A DNA stretch of 14,566 bases from UBA5738 sp049641805 (GTDB taxonomy: Bacteria > Patescibacteriota > Minisyncoccia > Minisyncoccales > UBA5738), in NCBI GenBank assembly GCA_049641805.1, contig JBARNX010000025.1, forward strand, positions 1 through 14,566, written 5' to 3'. Position 1 is the first letter of the stretch, and every line of letters begins with the position of its first letter. This document shows positions 1 to 7,130 of the stretch, piece by piece. The translations under genes and the position numbers were made by a program. The notes beneath the pieces are model-generated. The model made no database searches. It saw only the letters and a list, made by a program, of their open reading frames with translations, and had not been told where the DNA came from.

Positions 1-2320
1 ATTGTGCCAGCAATTGTTTGATCTCGGCGATTTTTTGCAGAATCTCGGCGCGCGTTGCCGGCTCCGGATCTTTTGGTTCAACAACAGTAATAGCGGAAAC
101 ACACTCGCCGTCAACGCACATTTCTCCATTGGTGCATTTCAAACTGTCATTGATCCAATCCGTACCCGCCATGTTGCAAATTCTGCATCCGGAAACCTCT
201 TTGGGCGTGCAAACTTGATTTGTTGCCACGATTTCCGAAACAATACACGCGCCGTTTTCGCAAATCTTGCCCGCCGCGGAACAATCCGCGGCGTCGGTCC
301 AGACCGGATTGACAATGCAAGCATCATTAGCGCAATCACCGGTGATAATTTTCTTTTGGAGTATTTGGCTCTTGCAGCGATAATCCAAAATTTTCAATAC
401 CTCGCAATTCTGCGCCAGTTCTTCTTTGTTGTTGCAGGAGTTATACCAATACAAATTGCCGTCCGAACATTTTTTATAAGCATGGGAAGCGCAATTGGAA
501 ACGCATCCCCCTTGGGAACAAACTTTGCCCGCCGCGCAAGTGCCGCAATTTAACATCCCCCCGCAACCATCGCTTTGATTCCCGCAGGAATAACCCATGC
601 CGGTGCAAGTTTTCGGAACGCAAACATTTTGGCAAACGCCATTTGAACAAATCTGCCCGCTTTGGCATTTGAAATCGGTATCCACCCAAGCGCTGCCGCC
701 GGAATTGCAAACCTTGCAACCGCTCGCCGAACCCGGCGTGCAAATCCGGGGATCGGCGCAAGTTATTGTCAACGAATTCGCGCTTGAATTGGACACCCCA
801 AGCAATATATTATTTCCCGACGGAAAATCTTCCCCGTAGACATAAATACTGTGGTTTTTACCGTCTTTAAGGGAGGCAGGCATCGAAAAAGTAAATCCAT
901 GCTTGGCATTGCCCCCGCATAACCCGGCCACCGCATTTTCACGATTCATATCGGCGGATACCGTGCCGATCAATGACCCTTGCCCGATAGCGCCATCAGC
1001 AAAAATTTTAACTTTAAGGGAACGGTTATAATCGTCCTTGTCGCAAACCCAGCCGCCGGCATAGTTGCAATCGGCATGATCAAAAAATCCAATCGGATTG
1101 CCATTATCCGGCAGTAGTGTTGCCAGTTGGCGTATCTGAGGCAAGGTATTTGATTGAGATGCGCTCAATCCGTAAACTACCGCCAATTTGCAATTACCGA
1201 AATTAAGCCAATCCTTGACGCTTAAATAACCTGCCGGCGCGGTCAATATCGCGCCCGGAGGAGATTCAATAAGCGCCCAAGGCGCCGTTCCAATCTCATT
1301 TTTTACCCGATTTGTGTTATATGAGGGCGGATATAAACTCACCCCCAAAATACTGTAGTCGTTTTTTGCGCTTGAAATCGGGCCGTTTTGGGTATAACCG
1401 CTTGAACCAAGAGGAATTTTATCGTCCGCGGCCCAGGAATGGGTGAATATCTTATCTTTGGGAATGCCGCGATCATACAAAAGCTTGGCCCGGAATTTAT
1501 TGAAATCGGCGACAACTTTTACCAGCTCCGAGTTTATGTCGGCAGGGGGATTGGCGGCGTTGAATCCTTTTTTTGAAAGCGCGTTATAGCCCAATTGATA
1601 TTTATAAGGCGCGGTCGCCCAACTGGCACTGCGATAATCATCAATCCCGGTCTCCCATCCCAAGTTAACCCCCAAAAACAGATACTCTTTGCCTTCATCC
1701 GCCAATTTTTTGCGCCATTTGCTTATTTTGTCGGAGATAATGCCGAATTTCTTCTCAACAACTTGCTTGATAACGGGACTTTCATAGCAAGGCTTGGGAG
1801 ACAATTTTATCGGATAACCCCAATTGATAAACGACTCTTTAGTCCCCTTGTTCCAGCCGCTCCATTCAACATTATCAATATTTGCCGGGTTGTAGCCCAA
1901 CGACGCCGGATCAAACCAATTCCACAAATCCGGCCGGGAATCCCAAAAGCGCTCCGTATCAATATGCAACATAAAAGGAATGTCATATTGCTCGGAAGAA
2001 CTGAAAAAATCATCTAGGCAAGATTGAATTTTTGCATCATCGGTATTCAAAGCGTATATCACATCTGAAATTCCCAGTTGAACCGCTCCGTTTCCCCTTT
2101 TTCCGATCGCATCCAGTATCGGTTTGATCCATTGCGTTGAACATCCCTTGAAATAATTCGGATTGTCGGCTCCGGGATTCCACGCGTGGACAACAACATA
2201 CTTTGGAGTCGCGGCCGCAAGCACAATATCCGCCGCCAAAAAAAGATACAAAGACAGACAAGCGCACATCGCGGGCAGTAGAAATGCAAATCTATCCACG
2301 CTTTTGTTTTTATTTGCCAT
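1..2320 (-). CDS. Secreted glycoside-hydrolase-like, Cys-rich multidomain protein (3' end beyond window)
   Basis: The frame is open from ATG at 2320 to the window edge (773 codons, no stop seen), so the C terminus is missing. Residues 11-35 form a hydrophobic segment ending VLA-AA, a likely signal peptide. Residues about 38-405 resemble a TIM-barrel glycosidase: HIDTERFW (H119, D121, E123), GVNLGWE (E223) and ALIESP (E352). The ~130-residue spacing of E223 and E352 would suit a clan GH-A acid/base and nucleophile pair, which is inference. Residues about 408-521 form a separate domain with the CN..GGW.CD motif, predicted to be a beta-sandwich. Residues 527-740 are Cys-rich, with a duplicated 37-residue module flanking a CTGMGYSCG..DGCGG..CGTC segment. 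The visible end is a charged helix (TRAEILQKIAEIKQLLAQ), which in Parcubacteria often precedes a peptidoglycan-binding domain. Export and carbohydrate binding or cleavage at the cell surface are inferred; the substrate is unknown. Confidence 0.8.
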   Translation of the reverse strand, partial: MANKNKSVDRFAFLLPAMCACLSLYLFLAADIVLAAATPKYVVVHAWNPGADNPNYFKGCSTQWIKPILDAIGKRGNGAVQLGISDVIYALNTDDAKIQSCLDDFFSSSEQYDIPFMLHIDTERFWDSRPDLWNWFDPASLGYNPANIDNVEWSGWNKGTKESFINWGYPIKLSPKPCYESPVIKQVVEKKFGIISDKISKWRKKLADEGKEYLFLGVNLGWETGIDDYRSASWATAPYKYQLGYNALSKKGFNAANPPADINSELVKVVADFNKFRAKLLYDRGIPKDKIFTHSWAADDKIPLGSSGYTQNGPISSAKNDYSILGVSLYPPSYNTNRVKNEIGTAPWALIESPPGAILTAPAGYLSVKDWLNFGNCKLAVVYGLSASQSNTLPQIRQLATLLPDNGNPIGFFDHADCNYAGGWVCDKDDYNRSLKVKIFADGAIGQGSLIGTVSADMNRENAVAGLCGGNAKHGFTFSMPASLKDGKNHSIYVYGEDFPSGNNILLGVSNSSANSLTITCADPRICTPGSASGCKVCNSGGSAWVDTDFKCQSGQICSNGVCQNVCVPKTCTGMGYSCGNQSDGCGGMLNCGTCAAGKVCSQGGCVSNCASHAYKKCSDGNLYWYNSCNNKEELAQNCEVLKILDYRCKSQILQKKIITGDCANDACIVNPVWTDAADCSAAGKICENGACIVSEIVATNQVCTPKEVSGCRICNMAGTDWINDSLKCTNGEMCVDGECVSAITVVEPKDPEPATRAEILQKIAEIKQLLAQ
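101..211 (-). repeat. Cys-rich module, copy 2 (37 codons)
   Basis: This segment encodes residues 704-740, starting CTPKEVSGCRICN. It is the partner of the copy at 632-742, with the same length and the same six-cysteine spacing. The DNA has diverged, so the duplication is old or kept at protein level. About 140 residues lie between the copies. Confidence 0.75.
632..742 (-). repeat. Cys-rich module, copy 1 (37 codons)
   Basis: This segment encodes residues 527-563 of the secreted protein, starting CTPGSASGCKVCN. It aligns without gaps to residues 704-740. All six cysteines (module positions 1, 9, 12, 26, 32, 37) and the central Trp are shared, with 16 of 37 identities by eye. It is probably a disulfide-bonded extracellular module. 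Confidence 0.75.
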
Positions 2321-2358
2321 TGCTTAGTATTTGAATTTATGGCTATTCACAATCTGGG

Positions 2359-2364
2359 ATTATA
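2359..2364 (-). promoter_or_regulatory. Extended -10 promoter of the secreted glycosidase-like gene
   Basis: A perfect TATAAT on the minus strand is preceded by TGT, giving an extended -10 (TGnTATAAT). No good -35 lies 16-18 bp upstream. The predicted start is near 2352, giving a leader of about 32 nt. There is no clear Shine-Dalgarno sequence before ATG at 2320. Confidence 0.5.
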
Positions 2365-2422
2365 ACACAAAATCACAAATCCTTAATTTACTTTGAATAA
2401 CGGCTTTCGTCTTCTTCCCCCG

Positions 2423-2480
2423 CCGCCGGCGGAAACGGTTTGCCGGCGGTAGCCTCCCATCGCGATAAAGGCGGTCGCGA
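2423..2480. repeat. GC-rich inverted-repeat block between Clp-like and secreted-protein genes
   Basis: The 193-bp gap 2321-2513 holds a GC-rich block in otherwise AT-rich sequence. CCGCCGGC (2423-2430) pairs with GCCGGCGG (2442-2449) around an 11-nt loop. TCGCGA occurs at 2460-2465 and again at 2475-2480. No T-run follows on either strand, so a standard terminator is unlikely. It may be a dispersed intergenic repeat, a factor-binding region or a Rho-independent pause site. Confidence 0.45.
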
Positions 2481-2513
2481 GCGGCAATTTGATTTTTTTG
2501 CTGGCCTTATTTT

Positions 2514-5105
2514 TCATTTTCCCGGCGTTTCAGTTTCAATTTGCCATGTCCGGGGATTGATCGAAATGGTGTCTCCGGGCTTGACCGATTCCGACAGTAA
2601 CCCGAAAGCAATCGCGTTTTCCACTTTGTTTTGAACCGCGCGGCGCATCGCCCGGCCGCCAAAAACAGGATCAAAACCGATTCGGGCCAATTCCCGCGCC
2701 AGTTTATCCGTTACTTCAAATTTAATGCGCTTTTGAGCCAAACCGACCCGCACGCTTTCCAGCATTAACCGCGCCACTTGCTCAATTTCCTTTTCGCCAA
2801 GCGACCGATACATCACCACCGCATCGAAGCGATTGACAAACTCGGGTTTGAAAACGCCTCTTTTAAGCAATTCGCCAATAATTAAATTTCTCATATCCGC
2901 CGCCGGCATCCCGTTGCCAACCGCTTCCCGAATCAGTTCTGCGCCCGCGTTTGAGGTAGCAATGATTATCGCGTGCCGGAAATCAATCTCGCGGCCAAGT
3001 CCGTCGGTAATCCGGCCTTCGTCAAAAATACTCAAAAATATATCCAGCAAGCGGATATCGGCTTTTTCGATTTCGTCGATCAAAAGCAAGGAAAACGGAT
3101 TTTCGCGCACCGCGCCGGTTAAATACCCCGGATTACGGTCACCGCCAATCAATTTTTCAATCGCATCCACGGTCTGATATTCGGCCATATTAAGGCGAAT
3201 CATATTCTTCTCCGAACCGAAATAAACTTTGGCCAGCTGTTTGGCGGTTTCGGTCTTGCCCACGCCGGTGGGCCCCAAAAACAGAAAATTGCCGATGGTG
3301 CGTTTTTGCTGTTTGATTTCCGCGCGCGAGCGCCGCATCGCGTTGGCGATTTCCGCCACCGCTTCTTTCTGGTTCACCAAGCCTTCGTGAATCAAATCCT
3401 CGAGATTGAGCAAAATCTCTTTTTCTTTGTTTTGCGCCGCGCCGGCCGGCATATTGTATTCGCGGGTGAAAAACGCGGCGACTTCCCCGGGCGAAACCAT
3501 TCTGTTTATCTTGCCCGAAGAATTAATTTTATTGGAAACAATATCATTCAGAAGATCCACGGCAACTTCGGGAAAAACGCGCTCGCCGCCAATCATTTCG
3601 CAAAGCTTCACGATTTCCTTCAGCGTCGCAATCGGAAAAAACAATCCGGTCGCGGCTTCGCAACGCAAACTTTCCTCTTTTAACACGCGCATCGCGTCCT
3701 GCGGCGTTACCGGCCGCAACTCAATCTTTGTGAATCTTGCGGCAATGTCGCCGGCCATTTCGATTGAACGGCGCAAACCTTCGGGAGATGTAATTCCAAT
3801 AACGCGAAAACCCGGAACGGCTAAATATTTGTTAAGTATCGGACTAATATCGATCTGCGCCAGTTTTTGCCCATCGGCAAGCGAACCGATATAATTTTGA
3901 ATTTCCGGAATAACGATCGCCACATTGCGCGCCGCGGCAGCTTCATAAAAAATTTTCTCTATCGCCGCGGCCAGTTTTGATTTGTCGGAGTTCCGGCCGA
4001 TAACGCTCTGCATATCCAATTCCACAATCCGCAGCATCTTCAGCGCCCGCGGCCCGGTTTCGCCGGCCACGCGGTTGGCAAAATTATAAATCACACTCTT
4101 GCGGCCACAGCCGATTTGGCCCACCAACAGCACGCCATTCCCGCTTTTCTTTGTTAACGCCTCTTCAAGGCGCTGAATTTCGGATAAATGCAAAACAACG
4201 CCGGCGCGATGCAAAGGGCTGCTCAGCGACAAATCCCTTGAATAAGAATCCAAATTAACGGTATAACCGCCGACAAGGTCGCGCACCGGACTCGTTGGCA
4301 GAGACAAACGCAAATTGTCGCGCTCCCAAAATTTTTTCCGAAAAACCCGGTATTCCTGCCGGTTCATCTGCCACAAAACCGCCGACTCGACATCCTCTTT
4401 TAAAAGCGCCAACTTGTCCATTATTTTTTGGAAATTCGAGTCACGGTTGGCCAAAGCTAAAAACAATGCGAAAACCGTTATTTTGGAATTGCCGTTTTCC
4501 ATGGCGGTATCAAACGCGGCCGCCATTACAGCGTCGCGTGATTCCCGGTTGGCAGGCTCCGCCGGTTTTGAATCCGCCGACTCAATTGATTTCGAGTTTT
4601 TTTTCATCCCTGCCAACAAATCGCGACTTAAGGTGGCACGATCAACGCAAAGCCGTTTAAGCGCAAACGACAAATCGTCCGATTTAAGAATATAGTACAA
4701 AAGCAATTTATCGAACGGTAAATTTTGGTGCGATAGCGTCTTTTTTAATATGCGCGCGGCTTCAAAATCAAGATAGTCGTACAAATTGCCTTCCGCCGCG
4801 GATTGATCAAGCCGTCGGCCCGGACGCATTATCTTCTGGCGCGCGAAAGCAACGGCCAAGGTAAAAGCCATCCAGAAAGAAAGCGAAAGATAAACCGTTC
4901 CAGCTAATAAATCTTTATTGATCGCCGCCAAAAAGAACGGCGCGGCCGCAAACCCGGCAAACAAAGCGCGTGCCAGTTCAATTGACAGCCCCGCGGCCAA
5001 GACAATGAAACTGGCGCGTTTCAAAAATAAAAATAAACCCAGCGGCACAACTTTCGCCCGATCCACCGATTTGAATGTGGATGATTCGGAAAAATCATTA
5101 GCCAT
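2514..5105 (-). CDS. Membrane-anchored Clp-type double AAA+ ATPase with degenerate first ATPase domain
   Basis: This 863-residue protein resembles ClpA/ClpB/ClpC unfoldases with an added membrane anchor. Hydrophobic stretches at about 31-58 and 66-88 suggest two membrane helices. Two Clp-N-like helical repeats follow (about 107-165 and 188-247). D1 is atypical: its P-loop reads GQIGCGRKS (329-337), with Arg where the Lys is expected, and its Walker B reads VIPEI (P400, E401), lacking the Asp. D2 is intact: GPTGVGKT (611-618), LLLIDE (D677, E678), sensor-1 TSN, arginine finger PEFVNR (R759) and sensor-2 GGRAMRR (R818). The D2 pore loop is short (PGYLTG, 659-664) compared with the usual longer GYVG loop. 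I chose ATG 5105; a frame open to 5222 would add 39 residues unlike the family and overlap the upstream gene. It probably remodels or unfolds proteins at the membrane. No ClpP is in the window. Confidence 0.85.
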   Translation of the reverse strand: MANDFSESSTFKSVDRAKVVPLGLFLFLKRASFIVLAAGLSIELARALFAGFAAAPFFLAAINKDLLAGTVYLSLSFWMAFTLAVAFARQKIMRPGRRLDQSAAEGNLYDYLDFEAARILKKTLSHQNLPFDKLLLYYILKSDDLSFALKRLCVDRATLSRDLLAGMKKNSKSIESADSKPAEPANRESRDAVMAAAFDTAMENGNSKITVFALFLALANRDSNFQKIMDKLALLKEDVESAVLWQMNRQEYRVFRKKFWERDNLRLSLPTSPVRDLVGGYTVNLDSYSRDLSLSSPLHRAGVVLHLSEIQRLEEALTKKSGNGVLLVGQIGCGRKSVIYNFANRVAGETGPRALKMLRIVELDMQSVIGRNSDKSKLAAAIEKIFYEAAAARNVAIVIPEIQNYIGSLADGQKLAQIDISPILNKYLAVPGFRVIGITSPEGLRRSIEMAGDIAARFTKIELRPVTPQDAMRVLKEESLRCEAATGLFFPIATLKEIVKLCEMIGGERVFPEVAVDLLNDIVSNKINSSGKINRMVSPGEVAAFFTREYNMPAGAAQNKEKEILLNLEDLIHEGLVNQKEAVAEIANAMRRSRAEIKQQKRTIGNFLFLGPTGVGKTETAKQLAKVYFGSEKNMIRLNMAEYQTVDAIEKLIGGDRNPGYLTGAVRENPFSLLLIDEIEKADIRLLDIFLSIFDEGRITDGLGREIDFRHAIIIATSNAGAELIREAVGNGMPAADMRNLIIGELLKRGVFKPEFVNRFDAVVMYRSLGEKEIEQVARLMLESVRVGLAQKRIKFEVTDKLARELARIGFDPVFGGRAMRRAVQNKVENAIAFGLLSESVKPGDTISINPRTWQIETETPGK

Positions 5106-5205
5106 AATAATTTTATCTAAACTATGGCCTATCCTTGGCTTATGAGAGCTAGAAATCGGCCGCAAAATGAAAACCGGAAAAAAGTTATAACAACCCCCGG
5201 CATTA

Positions 5206-5580
5206 TCAAACCAGCAATTCAAGACCCTTCAACAGAAAATAAAAAATTGCCGGAATCAAAACCAGCCACCCGATATACGCGGCAATTCCTCCGACAAAAA
5301 CCGCGGCCTCGGCCGCCAATCCGACAGCAACGAAAAACAACCGCGCCAGCGCGCCGATCATCCGCGAAATCAAATTGCCGAACATCGCCGAAAACGCGTC
5401 GCCGATTTCAAACGCCCGCTTTTGGCGCGAAAATGTCAGCCCCTTCCAAGGTTTTAAAAAATCCCGCAACATATCGGACAGCGCGAAATACTTGGCGAAA
5501 AACCACAAATAATTCCCCCAAATTTTTTTGATTTTTGCGGGAATTTCCAAAAAATACCATTCGCAAAACAAGCTGATCAT
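5206..5580 (-). CDS. Small two-helix membrane protein upstream of the Clp-like ATPase
   Basis: This 124-residue protein has no function I recognise. Its N-terminal third is aromatic and amphipathic (IWGNYLWFFAKYF, 20-32). A basic/polar middle with KPWKG follows, then two hydrophobic helices (about 77-99 and 100-118) and a short tail ending LELLV. From memory, similar aromatic-rich small membrane proteins precede membrane Clp-like ATPases in Parcubacteria, but I cannot verify that here. It ends 100 bp before the ATPase start on the same strand, so co-transcription is likely and a role as partner, anchor or substrate adaptor is inferred. ATG 5580 lies only about 8 nt after a -10-like box, suggesting a nearly leaderless mRNA. 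Confidence 0.7.
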   Translation of the reverse strand: MISLFCEWYFLEIPAKIKKIWGNYLWFFAKYFALSDMLRDFLKPWKGLTFSRQKRAFEIGDAFSAMFGNLISRMIGALARLFFVAVGLAAEAAVFVGGIAAYIGWLVLIPAIFYFLLKGLELLV

Positions 5581-5588
5581 ATTCGTTC

Positions 5589-5617
5589 ATTTTATCAAAA
5601 ATAAATGAAAACAACAA
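5589..5617 (-). promoter_or_regulatory. Promoter of the small membrane protein/Clp-like unit
   Basis: Minus-strand TTGTTG (5612-5617), a 17-bp spacer and TAAAAT (5589-5594) with an upstream TG form an extended -10 promoter. The predicted start near 5582 is 0-3 nt from ATG 5580. The -35 sits in the T-rich tail of the upstream terminator. Confidence 0.5.
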
Positions 5618-5641
5618 AAAGGGCCGCGGCGATTCGCGGCC
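5611..5641 (-). terminator. Rho-independent terminator after the glutamate-synthase-like gene
   Basis: GGCCGCG (5622-5628) and CGCGGCC (5635-5641) form a perfect 7-bp GC stem with a 6-nt loop. On the minus strand it is followed by CCTTTTTGTTGTTTT. It lies about 55 bp after the stop codon at 5696. Confidence 0.85.
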
Positions 5642-5695
5642 TTATTGATAAATTGCGCCAACAACCGACGGCAATGGCGCGAAAGCCCAACTCTT

Positions 5696-6886
5696 TTATT
5701 CACCGGCGGGTTTGATGCCGGTGATTTGAGAAACTTCGGCGGTCAGGGAACGCAGGTCGTCTTTGTCGAGATTGTGAATATCGTTATGGCCGGCGGCGCC
5801 GGCGATCATTTTGATTTCTTCATTGCAGTGCCTGATAAAATTGGCAACATTATTTGCCGCCGCTTCAACATCAATATTTTTCGCCAATTCGGGATCCTGC
5901 GTGGCCACCCCCTTGGGGCATTGGCCGGTATAACATAAATTGCACCCCACGCATCCCAGCGCCGCCAGCATCGCCGAACCCATAAACACCGCGTCCGCGC
6001 CCAGCGCCAGTGCCTTGGCCACATCGCCGCCGGTGTAAAACCCGCCGCCGATCCACAGTTCTTGCTCCGCTTCCATACCGTCCAAAATTTCACGCGCGGC
6101 AACCAGCGCGTGAAAAGCCGGTATTCCCATTTCATCAAGCATCACTTCCGGCGCGGCTCCCGTGCCGCCGTGATGCCCGTCAATGGCGATAATATCCGGG
6201 CCTGCCTGCGCCGCGATTTTAACATCGCTTGCCACATCGCCCGCCGCCAGTTTGACCGCAATCGGCACGCCGCCCGACAGTCCGCGCAACCAATCAACTT
6301 TGACTTTCAAATCATCGGCGTTTTTAATATCGCAGTGATACGCCGGCGAATGGACATCCAGCCCCATTTTCACGCCCCTGGCCGCGGCCACCTCGGCGGT
6401 CAATTTCTCTTTTTGCAAAAGCCCGCCCTGGCCGCCTTTGGCTCCTTGGCCGATTTTAATTTCAATGATATCGGCCTTCTTCAAAACTTCCTCATTAACG
6501 CCAAACCGGCCCGTGCTGTACTGAATTGTCAATTTATCGGCAAATTGCCGTTCTTCGGGCAACATTCCGCCCTCGCCGGTGTTGGCAACGGTACCGGCCC
6601 GCGCCGACCCTTTCGCCAGCGCGATTTTGGCATTTTTTGACAGTGCGCCAAAAGACATCGCCGCAATCAATATCGGCGTTTCAATTTCCACCGGCCGGGA
6701 ACTGTTTTTTCCCAAAATCGTTTTGGAAGAAATTTTTTCTTTAAAATAATCAACAGGACACTTCGCCAGCTGCGCCGGAACAAACATCAGATCGTCAAAC
6801 CCGTTTTTAATATCTTTTGCCGATCGCCCGCCGCGCACCGGCACTCTGGCGATCCGATCCTGCACTTTTTTTGTCCAATTAACCAT
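5696..6886 (-). CDS. FMN-binding glutamate synthase domain protein (stand-alone)
   Basis: This 396-residue protein matches the FMN/Fe-S synthase domain of glutamate synthase (Glu_synthase family). Supporting stretches are the PILIAAMSFGALS and NTGEGGM regions, KIGQGAKGGQGG, DGHHGGTGAAP, IGGGFYTGGDVAKALALGAD and a cluster motif with C312, C315, C318 and C323 before PKGVATQ. C312, C318 and C323 fit the spacing of the usual 3Fe-4S ligands; C315 is extra. The N-terminal glutaminase and C-terminal beta-helix domains of large GltB are absent, as in short archaeal-type proteins. It may make glutamate from 2-oxoglutarate using ammonia from elsewhere, or be another FMN oxidoreductase. A ferredoxin gene lies just upstream and is a possible electron donor, which is inference. 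ATG 6886 is preferred to an upstream in-frame TTG at 6916. Confidence 0.85.
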   Translation of the reverse strand: MVNWTKKVQDRIARVPVRGGRSAKDIKNGFDDLMFVPAQLAKCPVDYFKEKISSKTILGKNSSRPVEIETPILIAAMSFGALSKNAKIALAKGSARAGTVANTGEGGMLPEERQFADKLTIQYSTGRFGVNEEVLKKADIIEIKIGQGAKGGQGGLLQKEKLTAEVAAARGVKMGLDVHSPAYHCDIKNADDLKVKVDWLRGLSGGVPIAVKLAAGDVASDVKIAAQAGPDIIAIDGHHGGTGAAPEVMLDEMGIPAFHALVAAREILDGMEAEQELWIGGGFYTGGDVAKALALGADAVFMGSAMLAALGCVGCNLCYTGQCPKGVATQDPELAKNIDVEAAANNVANFIRHCNEEIKMIAGAAGHNDIHNLDKDDLRSLTAEVSQITGIKPAGE

Positions 6887-6953
6887 AGGAATTTTTTTAA
6901 TTTTTAATCGTCGCAATGGCTATATATTCATAATTAAAACCCAAAACAATGAA

Positions 6954-6981
6954 ATTATAGCCGGCCCGCAACCATTGTCAA
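6954..6981 (-). promoter_or_regulatory. Consensus sigma-70 promoter of the glutamate-synthase-like gene
   Basis: Both hexamers are perfect: TTGACA (6976-6981), a 16-bp spacer and TATAAT (6954-6959) on the minus strand. The predicted start is near 6947, giving a leader of about 60 nt before ATG 6886. It is the strongest promoter in the window by sequence. Confidence 0.8.
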
Positions 6982-6984
6982 ACA

Positions 6985-7008
6985 CAAACAAAAAACCCGC
7001 TCACGGGT
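6985..7008 (-). terminator. Second intergenic terminator upstream of the glutamate-synthase-like promoter
   Basis: On the minus strand, ACCCG-TGAG-CGGGT (6995-7008) forms a 5-bp stem with a 4-nt loop, followed directly by TTTTTG. It lies about 90 bp beyond the ferredoxin terminator, so it either backs that one up or ends a separate short transcript. Confidence 0.6.
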
Positions 7009-7057
7009 AACATCATCGTTATAAACCAACCATATTACACGCCGTTGTGTTTCTGAT
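6989..7057 (-). ncRNA. Candidate ~70-nt small RNA between two terminators
   Basis: A promoter-like pair on the minus strand, TTGACT (7087-7092), a 17-bp spacer and TATTTT (7064-7069), would start RNA near 7057. The terminator at 6985-7008 would end it near 6989. The transcript would be about 70 nt and ends in the ACCCG/CGGGT hairpin. It encodes nothing longer than four codons. This rests only on signals; a read-through tail of the ferredoxin mRNA is the alternative. Confidence 0.2.
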
Positions 7058-7071
7058 ATTTTCAAAATATC
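7055..7071. promoter_or_regulatory. 17-bp perfect palindrome, possible operator
   Basis: GATATTTT and AAAATATC flank a single C, giving a perfect 8-bp inverted repeat. A one-base centre is too tight for an RNA hairpin but suits a dimeric DNA-binding protein. It overlaps the -10-like box of the candidate small RNA. AT-rich chance palindromy is possible. Confidence 0.35.
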
Positions 7072-7097
7072 CAAAATTATGGCCAAAGTCAAACACA

Positions 7098-7119
7098 AAA
7101 ACGCCCCGCCGGGCGTTTT
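7098..7119 (-). terminator. Terminator of the ferredoxin gene
   Basis: AAAACGCCC (7098-7106) and GGGCGTTTT (7111-7119) form a perfect 9-bp stem with a 4-nt loop, 12 bp after the ferredoxin stop. Minus-strand sequence continues TTTTTGTGTTT. The A/T-flanked symmetrical stem could work in both directions. Confidence 0.85.
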
Positions 7120-7130
7120 GCTTCCAAGAG

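Noticed and set aside
2391..2471. Tiny 19-codon frame in the gap before the secreted protein
   Set aside because: It is Gly/Arg-rich, coincides with the GC-rich inverted repeat and has no ribosome-binding site or motif.
5106..5222. Longer N terminus for the Clp-like ATPase starting at 5222
   Set aside because: The added 39 residues are unlike the family, and the start overlaps the end of the upstream membrane protein gene. ATG 5105 leads directly into the membrane segment.
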